NCBI RefSeq assembly: GCF_008271745.1
Contig: NZ_VKKZ01000024.1
Location: forward strand, 124,001 to 188,000
DNA from: Rufibacter glacialis
Lineage (GTDB): Bacteria > Bacteroidota > Bacteroidia > Cytophagales > Hymenobacteraceae
Length of the DNA stretch: 64,000 nt
Direction: 5' to 3'
Part shown: positions 43,185-50,691 of the stretch, in pieces
Position numbering within the stretch: position 1 is the first letter of the stretch
How the letters are laid out: each line of letters starts with the position of its first letter
Notes under the pieces: generated by a model
Told to the model about the DNA's origin: nothing
Databases searched by the model: none
Seen by the model: only the letters and a program-made list of their open reading frames with translations
Program-made: the position numbers and the translations under genes

Positions 43185-43277
43185 CCACTCCTCTTAATGA
43201 CCTCTCTTGTTACCATTCCTCTTGTCGTAACTCCTCTTGTTGCCATTTCTTCTGTTCCACTTCTTCCTCTGTCATCC
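43185..43277. repeat. Degenerate 15-bp pyrimidine-rich tandem repeat
   Basis: Successive units include CCTCTTGTCGTAACT, CCTCTTGTTGCCATT, TCTTCTGTTCCACTT and CTTCCTCTGTCATCC at 43218-43277, with looser units before them. The strand asymmetry (C/T-rich on plus) is strong. Confidence 0.55.
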
Positions 43278-43359
43278 TGAAAGGATCTTGTGGGCCAGCT
43301 AGATGGACAGTTGTGTTAGCAAAGTTACCGTTCGCCAACAAGATCCTTTCAGGATGACA
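43270..43359. repeat. REP-like inverted repeat
   Basis: Perfect 22-bp arms lie at 43270-43291 and 43338-43359. They contain ATCCTGAAAGGATCTTG and its complement, which itself holds the partial palindrome ATCCTGAAAGGAT, around a 46-bp centre. The structure resembles REP/BIME elements mobilised by RAYT transposases. Confidence 0.7.
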
Positions 43360-43504
43360 AAAGAGAGAGAAACGGTAAGAAAAAGCGTTGTAGGTAGAGG
43401 GCCAAGTGTTAAGGACACTGCCTTTCTTATGGACGTTGCCCCATATTTAAGCACCTACCTTTTAGAGCACCTACCTTCCCGTCAGTCAGTTTGCCAAGGC
43501 AATC

Positions 43505-43544
43505 CTATTTAGGGCCTGTTTTTCAGGAAGCAGGCCCTAAATAG
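43505..43544 (+). repeat. 36-bp palindromic repeat with the best stem (40 bp)
   Basis: Perfect 14-bp arms CTATTTAGGGCCTG/CAGGCCCTAAATAG surround TTTTTCAGGAAG. The 36-bp core is 43507-43542. It ends 1 bp before the stop codon of the M16 peptidase gene. Confidence 0.85.
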
Positions 43545-43545
43545 A

Positions 43546-44829
43546 TTATTCCTCTTCCAGGGCCTCTACCAGTTCCTCCTGTGTCTCATTGCCAGGGGCG
43601 GCTTTGTAGAACAGGGTGGAGCAGTTCTCGGGGCGAAGGATGTTCTGGGCCTGCCGGTGGATGTCCTCGGAGGTGACCGCCTGGATCATAGCGCCTTCTT
43701 CGTTGACCAGGTTGGGGTTGTCCATGAGCTTGCCCACGGCCAGGTTCAGGGCCCGGTTCAGCAGTTCTATCTCAGAGAAGACAATAGAGGTTTCGGCCTG
43801 GTTTTTTACCTTCTGCAGTTCTTCCTCGCTGATGTGCTCGGCCTTGATCTGCTCTACAATGGCTTCTACGGCGGCATTGGCCACGTGGGGGTCTACGCCC
43901 AGGTTCAGCTTGCCCTGGATCACCAGCAGGCCGGGTTCCATAGAGCCGGTAGGGAACGCCGAGATGGAGTTGAACAGCTTCTGCTCTTTCACCAGCTCAT
44001 TGTACAGCCGTGAAGAATCGCCGCGGCCCAGCACGTCGCCCAGCAGATCGGCGGCGTAATAGTCGGGGCTGGTGCGGGCGGGCATGTGGTAGGCTTTGTA
44101 GATCGCCGTCAAGGGGACTTCGGCCTCCACTTCCAGGAAACGAGCCTGGGTCTGCGGGGGCTCCACGGGCAGGTTGCGCTCGTATTTCACCCCGCCGGGT
44201 ATAGGCCCGAACCATTTCTGGGTCAGTTCCTGGGCGCGCTCAAAGGTGATGTTGCCGGCCACTACCAGAATGGCGTTGGCCGGGGAATAATGCTTCTTGA
44301 AGAAAGCCCGCACGTCATCCATCACGGCATTCTCAATGTGGCTTACCTCTTTGCCAATGGTAGCCCACTGGTAAGGGTGCTTCTGGTAGGCCAGGGGTCT
44401 CAACTTGAGCCAGATATCGCCGTAGGGTTGGTTAAGGTAATTCTGCTTGAATTCCTCTACCACCACCTTGCGCTGCACCTCCAGGCCGTTCTCGCTGAAG
44501 GCCAGGTCCAGCATGCGGTCAGATTCCAGCCAGAAGCCGGTTTCAATGTTCTGGGCCGGTACGGTCAGGTAGTAATTGGTGATATCAGGCGAGGTGAAAG
44601 CGTTGTTCTCGCCGCCGGCCTGTTGCAGGGGCTCGTCATAGTTGGGAACGTTGGCCGAGCCGCTGAACATGAGGTGCTCAAACAGGTGGGCAAAACCGGT
44701 GTGCTGTTCGTCCTCGTCGCGGGAGCCTACGTTGTAGAGCACGTTCAGCAACGCCAGGGGCGTGGTGGTGTCTTCATGCACAAGGCAGCGCAGGCCGTTA
44801 TCTAAGGTGAATTCTTTGAATTGAATCAT
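43546..44829 (-). CDS. M16-family metallopeptidase (HXXEH)
   Basis: A 427-residue zinc peptidase of the pitrilysin family. The inverted zinc motif HLFEH lies in GFAHLFEHLMFSGS, with the third ligand Glu in KVVVEEFKQN. The first half carries the active site; the second half, starting near residue 215, is the non-catalytic M16 repeat (LTAIYKAYHMPAR). It has no signal peptide, so it acts in the cytoplasm or needs another route. The ATG at 44829 begins the conserved region; a longer frame to 44883 is less likely. Confidence 0.92.
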   Translation of the reverse strand: MIQFKEFTLDNGLRCLVHEDTTTPLALLNVLYNVGSRDEDEQHTGFAHLFEHLMFSGSANVPNYDEPLQQAGGENNAFTSPDITNYYLTVPAQNIETGFWLESDRMLDLAFSENGLEVQRKVVVEEFKQNYLNQPYGDIWLKLRPLAYQKHPYQWATIGKEVSHIENAVMDDVRAFFKKHYSPANAILVVAGNITFERAQELTQKWFGPIPGGVKYERNLPVEPPQTQARFLEVEAEVPLTAIYKAYHMPARTSPDYYAADLLGDVLGRGDSSRLYNELVKEQKLFNSISAFPTGSMEPGLLVIQGKLNLGVDPHVANAAVEAIVEQIKAEHISEEELQKVKNQAETSIVFSEIELLNRALNLAVGKLMDNPNLVNEEGAMIQAVTSEDIHRQAQNILRPENCSTLFYKAAPGNETQEELVEALEEE

Positions 44830-44922
44830 AAGGCTACTTTCTGGTAAAGATGCTCCTCCTAAAAGGTACCTTACTAACGCCAACAGGAGGGCGGTGTTGC
44901 AGGTGCCTTTCCAGGGGCTTGG

Positions 44923-44958
44923 GTTTAGGGCCTGATTTCTGGAAATCTGACGCTAAAC
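44923..44958 (+). repeat. 36-bp palindromic repeat in the M16 leader region
   Basis: It starts GTTTAGGGCCTG and ends GACGCTAAAC, with the core ATTTCTGGAAAT. It lies between the divergent M16 and E1 genes, just inside the candidate M16 promoter. Confidence 0.7.
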
Positions 44959-44960
44959 AA

Positions 44961-44968
44961 CAAAAGTA
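44961..44968 (-). promoter_or_regulatory. Candidate -7 box for the M16 peptidase gene
   Basis: Read on the minus strand, TACTTTTG matches TAnnTTTG. No -33 TTG is clear. The leader would contain the 36-bp repeat. Confidence 0.4.
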
Positions 44969-45041
44969 AAAATAACTAGGCTACTATTTCGCCCCTTCAT
45001 TGATTGCTGTAAATTTACGCGTTGCAGAAACTGCGAAAACC

Positions 45042-47021
45042 ATGAAATTCAACAGAAAAGACTATACAGACGACGATCTGCTGCACTTGTACCGGGGCAT
45101 TCTCAAACCGCGCATGATTGAGGAGAAAATGCTCATTCTGCTGCGCCAGGGCAAGGTGAGCAAGTGGTTCTCAGGCATTGGGCAGGAAGCCATCTCGGTG
45201 GGTTCTACCTTGGCCCTGGACCCAGACGAGTATATTTTACCCCTGCACCGCAACCTGGGCGTCTTCACCTGCCGTGACATTCCATTGGACCGGCTGTTTG
45301 CGCAGTTCCAGGGCAAGAGAACCGGCTTTACCAAGGGCAGAGACCGTTCTTTCCACTTCGGCACCAACGAGCACCACATTGTGGGCATGATCTCGCACCT
45401 GGGCCCGCAGTTGGCCGTGGCCGACGGCATTGCGCTGGCCGATATGCTGGAAAAACGCGAGAAAGTGACCCTGGTGTACAGCGGTGACGGCGGCGCCAGC
45501 GAAGGAGACTTCCATGAGGCGCTCAACGTGGCGGCCGTCTGGAGCCTGCCTGTGATCTTCATCATTGAGAACAACGGCTACGGCCTCTCCACGCCCAGCA
45601 ACGAGCAGTTCAAGTGCCAGTACTTCATTGACAAAGGCCCCGCCTACGGCATAGACGCGCTGCAGATTGACGGCAACAACGTGCTGGAAGTCTATGACAC
45701 CGTGCGCCAGGCCGCCTACAGTATCCGGAAGAACCCCCGCCCCATGTTGATTGAGGCCATGACCTTCCGGATGCGCGGGCACGAGGAGGCCTCGGGCACC
45801 AAGTACGTGCCGCAGGAACTCTTTGAGCGCTGGAGCAAGAAAGACCCGGTGGAGAACTTCGAGAAATACCTGCTGGACGAGAAAGTGCTCACCCCCAAAT
45901 TATTGGCCGCCATCAGAGAAGAGTTCCGGGAGGAAATTGAGCGCGGGCTGGAAGTGGCACACAACACGCCCATGCCCACCGCGGATGTGAAGGAAGAGAT
46001 CGCGGATATGTACCACCCGTTCATCCAGAACGTGATCACGCCCCGCGACAGCGCTCGTTCTGAGCGTCGTTTCGTGGATGCCATCTCAGATTCCCTGCGC
46101 CAGAGCCTGGAACGTTACCCAGAACTGGTGATCATGGGCCAGGACATTGCCGAGTACGGCGGCGTCTTCAAAGTGACCGAGGGCTTTGTGGAGAAGTTCG
46201 GGAAAGAGCGTATCCGCAACACGCCTTTGTGCGAGAGCGCCATCCTGGGCATTGGTTTGGGGATGTCCATCCGGAAGAAAAAGTCAGTGGTGGAGATGCA
46301 GTTCGCTGATTTCGTGAGTGCCGGGTTTAGCCAGATTGTGAATAACCTGGCCAAAAGCCATTACCGCTGGGGCCAGAACGCCGATGTGGTGGTGCGCATG
46401 CCTACGGGTGCGGGGGCGGCCGCCGGTCCGTTCCACTCACAGAGCAACGAGGCCTGGTTTTTCCACACGCCCGGCCTCAAGATCGTGTACCCATCCACAC
46501 CCTATGACGCCAAAGGCCTGCTGAATGCCGCCATTGAAGACCCTAACCCTGTTATGTTCTTTGAGCACAAACTGCTGTACCGCGCCCTCTCAGAAGCCAT
46601 TCCAGACGATTATTACACCGTGGAAATCGGGCGCGCCCGTTTGGCCCAGGAAGGCACTGACTTCTCCATCATCACCTACGGCATGGGCGTGCACTGGGCC
46701 AAGCAGCTCCTGAACACCATGCCAGAAGTGTCCGCGGATATCCTGGACCTGCGTTCCCTGCTGCCTTGGGACAAGGAAGCCGTACGGCAAACCGTGACCA
46801 AAACCGGCCGCGTGATTGTCTTGCATGAAGATACCTTGACCGGTGGTATTGGCGCCGAGATTGCCGCCTGGATTTCAGAAAACTGCTTCACGCACTTAGA
46901 CGGGCCGGTGGGGCGCGTGGGTAGCCTGGATACCGCCGTTCCGTTTGCCCCGCCGCTGGAGCAGGAGTTCCTGCCGGTGAAGCGGCTGCGCGAAAAGGTA
47001 GAGGCCCTGTTGAGCTTCTAA
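45042..47021 (+). CDS. Fused E1 alpha-beta 2-oxoacid dehydrogenase (2-oxoisovalerate type)
   Basis: A 659-residue fusion of both E1 subunits. Residues 1-330 form the alpha part with the ThDP motif GDGGASEGDFHEALNVAA through IIENNGYGLSTP (GDG...NN). Residues 345-659 form the beta part with MGQDIAEYGGVFKVTEG and GGIGAEIAAWI. E1 decarboxylates a 2-oxoacid with thiamine diphosphate and passes the acyl group to the lipoyl E2; branched-chain oxoacids are the likely substrates by similarity. The ATG at 45042 is preferred over an in-frame TTG at 45000. No E2 or E3 gene is adjacent. Confidence 0.9.
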   Translation: MKFNRKDYTDDDLLHLYRGILKPRMIEEKMLILLRQGKVSKWFSGIGQEAISVGSTLALDPDEYILPLHRNLGVFTCRDIPLDRLFAQFQGKRTGFTKGRDRSFHFGTNEHHIVGMISHLGPQLAVADGIALADMLEKREKVTLVYSGDGGASEGDFHEALNVAAVWSLPVIFIIENNGYGLSTPSNEQFKCQYFIDKGPAYGIDALQIDGNNVLEVYDTVRQAAYSIRKNPRPMLIEAMTFRMRGHEEASGTKYVPQELFERWSKKDPVENFEKYLLDEKVLTPKLLAAIREEFREEIERGLEVAHNTPMPTADVKEEIADMYHPFIQNVITPRDSARSERRFVDAISDSLRQSLERYPELVIMGQDIAEYGGVFKVTEGFVEKFGKERIRNTPLCESAILGIGLGMSIRKKKSVVEMQFADFVSAGFSQIVNNLAKSHYRWGQNADVVVRMPTGAGAAAGPFHSQSNEAWFFHTPGLKIVYPSTPYDAKGLLNAAIEDPNPVMFFEHKLLYRALSEAIPDDYYTVEIGRARLAQEGTDFSIITYGMGVHWAKQLLNTMPEVSADILDLRSLLPWDKEAVRQTVTKTGRVIVLHEDTLTGGIGAEIAAWISENCFTHLDGPVGRVGSLDTAVPFAPPLEQEFLPVKRLREKVEALLSF

Positions 47022-47030
47022 AACGGCAGG

Positions 47031-47077
47031 TTTGCGCTTTGGGGCTATTTTAGGTAAAACAGCCCCAAAGCGCAAAC
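47031..47077 (+). repeat. Long-stem repeat-family element after the E1 gene
   Basis: The arms GTTTGCGCTTGGGGCT and AGCCCCAAAGCGCAAAC pair over 16 bp with one bulged base. The inner 36 bp (47036-47071) fits the repeat family, with GGCTATTTTAGGTAAAAC as core. It starts 9 nt after the E1 stop and could end the transcript. Confidence 0.65.
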
Positions 47078-47126
47078 CCAGCCAAGGTGCCCTGCGGCAC
47101 GTATAACGTAACGTTTGATCAGAAAC

Positions 47127-47411
47127 ATGAAAAAGGCACGCGTAGTAGCAGGATTGGTTCTTTTGTGCATGGGGCTGGCATTGGGAGGCTGTAATTCCAA
47201 CCGGATCGCTTGCCCTGATGTCTCTGGCAAGAAGAAATTCTCCTTCTTCAAGAAGAAAGAGATCACCCAGGAAGACCAGGCCAACGAAGGCCGTGATTAC
47301 GGCGGCCGCGATATGGAGTATGACAAACAAGGATTGCTCAAAAAGAAGAAGACCCGTATTCCTACCCCTAAACGGAAGAAAAGCGTCTTGGAAAAAGTTG
47401 GATTAGGATGA
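47127..47411 (+). CDS. Small lysine-rich lipoprotein
   Basis: A 94-residue lipoprotein with the lipobox ALGGC (Cys22). The mature part is strongly basic (KKKFSFFKKKE, KKKKTRIPTPKRKK). I do not recognise the family. It overlaps the next gene by four bases (ATGA), so the two are probably translated together. The ATG at 47127 starts the signal; a TTG at 47115 is less likely. Confidence 0.6.
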   Translation: MKKARVVAGLVLLCMGLALGGCNSNRIACPDVSGKKKFSFFKKKEITQEDQANEGRDYGGRDMEYDKQGLLKKKKTRIPTPKRKKSVLEKVGLG

Positions 47412-47743
47412 AACACCCGCTACACACTGTCTTTTTATGCGCCTGTCTGGGCCTTGTCCTGGGCGTTTTTCAGCCAGCCTCGGCCCAAACGGCCCATACT
47501 ACGCCCGGGCAGCAGAAGCGGGAGCTCCGCCACAGCCTGAAGGAGGCAAAAAAGCTGGAGACTGATTTCAATGAATCACATCTGAACGTAGACGCGTACA
47601 ACCACCGGAAGGGCGAAACTGGCCGGAAACTGAAAAAGCGGAAGAAAAAAGACCTGCTGCCCATCAGGGAAGACGGGACCGCAGATGTGAAGGCCAGAAT
47701 ATTGCCTAAAAAGACCGCCTCTGGCAAGTCCAGAAAAAGCTGA
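47408..47743 (+). CDS. Small secreted basic protein
   Basis: A 111-residue protein with a signal peptide (HTVFLCACLGLVLGVFQPASAQ). The mature region is rich in Lys and Arg, with LRHSLKEAKKLETDFNES and KLKKRKKKDLL. No known domain is visible. The four-base overlap with the upstream lipoprotein gene suggests a two-gene unit of joint function. Confidence 0.6.
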   Translation: MKHPLHTVFLCACLGLVLGVFQPASAQTAHTTPGQQKRELRHSLKEAKKLETDFNESHLNVDAYNHRKGETGRKLKKRKKKDLLPIREDGTADVKARILPKKTASGKSRKS

Positions 47744-47779
47744 GGCGGTTATCGTATTACCACCTATCGTTTTAAAATT

Positions 47780-48118
47780 ATGCAGTGGCATCCTATCACC
47801 AGTACAGAGCAAATTGAGCAGATCAGGGAAGAATCAAAAGGACAACCGGTGGTTATCTTCAAGCACAGCACCTCGTGCTCCATCAGTGCCACGGCCAAAA
47901 GCCGGTTAGAGCGCCAATGGGACACCGCCGGGCTTGACCAGGTGAAGTCGTACTACCTTGACCTTTTGAGCTACCGGCCTGTCTCCAACCAGATAGCCCA
48001 ATCGTTTGAGGTAAAGCATGAGTCGCCGCAGTTGCTGTTCATCAAAGACGGGCAGTGTCAATACCATGGTTCGCATTTGGGCATCAGCTTACAGGAAGTA
48101 AAGAAGCTGGTTTCCTAA
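47780..48118 (+). CDS. ytxJ: YtxJ-type monothiol bacilliredoxin
   Basis: A 112-residue thioredoxin-fold protein of the YtxJ (BrxC) family. The motif VVIFKHSTSCSISATAKSRLE carries a single cysteine (Cys33) in a T-S-C-S-I-S site. SPQLLFIKDGQ supplies the cis-Pro region. In Firmicutes such proteins remove bacillithiol from proteins, and many Bacteroidota make bacillithiol, so a similar role is likely. It has its own terminator. Confidence 0.88.
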   Translation: MQWHPITSTEQIEQIREESKGQPVVIFKHSTSCSISATAKSRLERQWDTAGLDQVKSYYLDLLSYRPVSNQIAQSFEVKHESPQLLFIKDGQCQYHGSHLGISLQEVKKLVS

Positions 48119-48129
48119 AAATAGCCCGG

Positions 48130-48174
48130 AAATCCCGCAGAAGGTGAAGCAAGAATCCTTTTGCGGGATTTTTT
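48130..48174 (+). terminator. Terminator after ytxJ
   Basis: The arms AAATCCCGCAGAAGG and CCTTTTGCGGGATTT pair with one mismatch around a 12-base loop, and are followed by TTTAT. It lies 11 nt after the ytxJ stop. Confidence 0.88.
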
Positions 48175-48192
48175 ATATCTATTTGTAGGCGT

Positions 48193-48228
48193 GTTTCGTT
48201 TTATATTATTGAAAAACAGGCCATAAAC
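48193..48228 (-). repeat. 36-bp palindromic repeat, reverse orientation, diverged
   Basis: On the minus strand it starts GTTTATGGCCTGTTTTTC and ends AAAACGAAAC. One arm is well kept and the other has drifted. Confidence 0.55.
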
Positions 48229-48499
48229 CGGCTGCGGGAGGGGTGCTGGGTACAAGGCCTTTCAGGTTGAAACCTTAGGCAAGATGCCTTGTTATCCCCT
48301 TATGCATCAGGCACGGAAGGGCTGGTTAGTGGAAAGGCAAGCCTTGACAACCTGAAGTGGTACCACCCGCCTGGGCAGGTGGCTTTCCGGTGGGATGGGT
48401 CAGGATAAACCAGCTTTTTTGCGGGCAGGACAAATCTAGGATTGACTTGCAGGTGCCTGTAAAGTTCGTTACATTTAAACAAACTTAGTCTTTTACTCT

Positions 48500-49273
48500 G
48501 TGCGCAGATTTCTACTCGTGCTTGTAATCATCTCCCTTTTTCCGGTTGGTTTGGCTTGGGCCCAATCAGGGGAAGAAGAGGAAAACTATACCCGTGAATT
48601 CACCTACGGGATCAACTTCAACTCCAACGGCGGCCTTCTGGGCGGCGCCATGATCAAGCAGGTCTACCACCTGAATGATAAATGGTACCATTTCTGGGCC
48701 TTGGAAGGGGTAGAGGTAAAGCACCCCAAAGAAACCCGCCTGCAGAACCTGCAGAACGGGGCTTCTTTTGTGCGGGGCAAAAGCAATTACCTGTTTGTGT
48801 TAAGGCCTCAGTATGGGCGGGAATACACCTTCTTCAAGAAAGCGGCCGAGTCTGGCGTGCAGGTGAATGGCATTTTGGCCGCTGGGCCCTCTATTGGCAT
48901 TCTGGCCCCGTACTTTATTGAGTATGACCGCAGCAATTACGTGCTAGATCCCAGAACGCAGATTTACAACAGAGTGGGCCCCGTGCTTATCTCTACAGAG
49001 CAGTATGACCCCAAGGTGCATACCAATGACGGGCTTATTGTGGGGGCGCCCGGTGTGTTCAAAGGGCTGAGTGAACCCGCCTTCAGGGTAGGGGCTAACG
49101 CCAAAGCAGGGGTTTCCTTTGAGTATGGGCGGTATATGGAGAGCGTGACGGGGATTGAGGTAGGCATGATGGTAGAGGCATTTGCCGGAGATATGACCAT
49201 GGTGCCCGATGCTCCCAAGCGTAATATCTTCAGGTCTGTCTACCTCACCCTGTATTACGGGCGCCGCCGTTGA
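48500..49273 (+). CDS. Conserved hypothetical outer-membrane-type protein
   Basis: A 257-residue secreted protein with a signal peptide (FLLVLVIISLFPVGLAWAQ). The mature part is rich in alternating beta segments and Gly/Tyr, and it ends SVYLTLYYGRRR, suggesting a small beta barrel. I recall similar proteins in Cytophagales beside lipA, but no function is known. The start is a GTG; a lipA gene follows after 60 bp on the same strand. Confidence 0.6.
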   Translation: MRRFLLVLVIISLFPVGLAWAQSGEEEENYTREFTYGINFNSNGGLLGGAMIKQVYHLNDKWYHFWALEGVEVKHPKETRLQNLQNGASFVRGKSNYLFVLRPQYGREYTFFKKAAESGVQVNGILAAGPSIGILAPYFIEYDRSNYVLDPRTQIYNRVGPVLISTEQYDPKVHTNDGLIVGAPGVFKGLSEPAFRVGANAKAGVSFEYGRYMESVTGIEVGMMVEAFAGDMTMVPDAPKRNIFRSVYLTLYYGRRR

Positions 49274-49297
49274 ACGATCCTACCTAATTGGCTGTTT

Positions 49298-49329
49298 TTT
49301 GCCTATCCGCTCCTCACTTAGTACCTTTG
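49298..49329 (+). promoter_or_regulatory. Candidate promoter for lipA
   Basis: TTTG at 49298-49301 and TACCTTTG at 49322-49329 are separated by 20 bases, an excellent Bacteroidota promoter match. The ATG of lipA lies five bases after the -7 box, so the mRNA may have almost no leader. Confidence 0.6.
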
Positions 49330-49333
49330 TACC

Positions 49334-50227
49334 ATGGATCAATTGATTGCGTTGCCGGTTATTCAACCAGCTGAAGCTCAAACTAAACCCCGCAAGCCAG
49401 ACTGGCTGCGTGTGAAACTGCCGGTAGGCAAGGAATACGCTAAAGTCAGACAACTGGTAGACACCTATAAACTACATACCATCTGCGAAAGCGGAAACTG
49501 TCCAAACATGGGAGAGTGCTGGGGAGCCGGCACGGCTACCTTCATGATTCTGGGCAACGTATGTACCCGCTCTTGCTCTTTCTGCGCCGTAGCTACCGGC
49601 CGCCCCAATGAATATGATCTGGATGAACCTCGCCGCGTGGCGGAGGCCATTCATCTTATGGGGGTGAAGCACGCGGTGATCACCTCGGTGAACCGTGACG
49701 AACTGAAAGACCGTGGCGCCAGTGTATGGCATGAAACCATTGTACAGATCAAGAAGCTTTCTCCTGAAACTACCATTGAAACGCTCATCCCAGACGTGAA
49801 AGCAAACTGGGAAGCGCTGGAGACCATGATCTCTGCCGGTCAGGAGGTAGTGTCCCATAACGTGGAGACGGTGAAAAGCCTCTACCGCCAGGTGCGGCCG
49901 CAGGCCAAGTATGACCGCAGCCTGGAGCAGATCCGGCGCATCAAAGAATACGGCAAGCGTACCAAGACCGGTATCATGCTTGGGCTGGGAGAAACCCAGG
50001 AGCAAGTATATGAGGCCATGGATGACTTGGCTGCCAACGGCCTTGATATCCTGACGTTGGGCCAGTACCTGCAGCCTACCAAAATGCACCTGGAGGTGGC
50101 GGAGTTTATCCACCCAGATATGTTTGCCCACTACCGGGAAGAAGGACTGCGCCGAGGCTTGAAATATGTAGAGTCTGGCCCGCTGGTTAGGTCTTCTTAT
50201 CACGCTGAACGGCACGTACACGTATAG
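49334..50227 (+). CDS. lipA: Lipoyl synthase
   Basis: A 297-residue radical-SAM enzyme that inserts two sulfur atoms into octanoyl groups on lipoyl domains. The auxiliary cluster cysteines lie in [12 protein letters not shown] and the radical-SAM cluster in [10 protein letters not shown]. The product is needed by 2-oxoacid dehydrogenase E2 subunits and the glycine cleavage H protein, fitting the E1 and GcvP genes nearby. Length and motifs are normal. A very strong terminator follows. Confidence 0.97.
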   Translation: MDQLIALPVIQPAEAQTKPRKPDWLRVKLPVGKEYAKVRQLVDTYKLHTICESGNCPNMGECWGAGTATFMILGNVCTRSCSFCAVATGRPNEYDLDEPRRVAEAIHLMGVKHAVITSVNRDELKDRGASVWHETIVQIKKLSPETTIETLIPDVKANWEALETMISAGQEVVSHNVETVKSLYRQVRPQAKYDRSLEQIRRIKEYGKRTKTGIMLGLGETQEQVYEAMDDLAANGLDILTLGQYLQPTKMHLEVAEFIHPDMFAHYREEGLRRGLKYVESGPLVRSSYHAERHVHV

Positions 50228-50245
50228 GTATTTTCAGTCATTCTC

Positions 50246-50301
50246 AAATAGTCCATAAAAAAAGCCCTGCTGATCAGCAGGGCTTTTTTTATGGACTATT
50301 T
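50246..50301. terminator. 56-bp perfect palindrome terminator after lipA
   Basis: Perfect 28-bp arms centred at TGATCA, with GCCCTGCTGATCAGCAGGGC in the middle and a 7-base A run facing a 7-base T run. It lies 18 nt after the lipA stop. Confidence 0.92.
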
Positions 50302-50691
50302 TTAGTGGTTTATTCACTAGTATAACTTAATCAAGATGCAGGAGAGGTTGCAAGGATTTGTATAAAAATAATAAAATGTATTTCCTGACATATAGATGGG
50401 TTTTAGCCGCCAAGGGGAAAATAAAGATTTCTTTCCTAGTATTAGTACTTACCTTGCGGAGATATTTACCTATTTACGCTGCAAAAAAAGAATTTTCCTG
50501 AACTGTAAACTCTATTGAAAGAGCAAGTGGCCATGCTACTTAAGGAAAACCAAATTCTGCCCTGGAACCCCGTATTGCATCTTTTTTATAAGTCAAAACC
50601 TTTATAGGAAAGCACAGTACATGCAGTGGTTCTATTCAAATATATGAATATCTAATAGCAGCTAGTACCATAACATCCTTTAGTAGATCAC
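50302..50691. other. Intergenic region upstream of the surface cassette
   Basis: 390 AT-rich bases with no gene. It should hold the promoter of the ice-binding adhesin gene, but I see no clear TAnnTTTG box close to the start. Confidence 0.5.

Larger units (their letters stand above)
43094..43545. other. Intergenic region with tandem and inverted repeats
   Basis: 452 bp with no gene I support. It carries a degenerate 15-bp tandem array, a REP-like inverted repeat and one 36-bp repeat, each listed separately. Confidence 0.6.
48119..48499. other. Intergenic region between ytxJ and the outer-membrane protein gene
   Basis: 381 bp with a terminator at the left end, one 36-bp repeat in reverse orientation and possible promoter bases near 48440-48475. 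I support no gene. Confidence 0.5.

Noticed and set aside
43166-43357. Short plus-strand frame over the tandem and inverted repeats
   Set aside because: It is made of repeat units with Ser/Cys-rich low-complexity translation and no start context.
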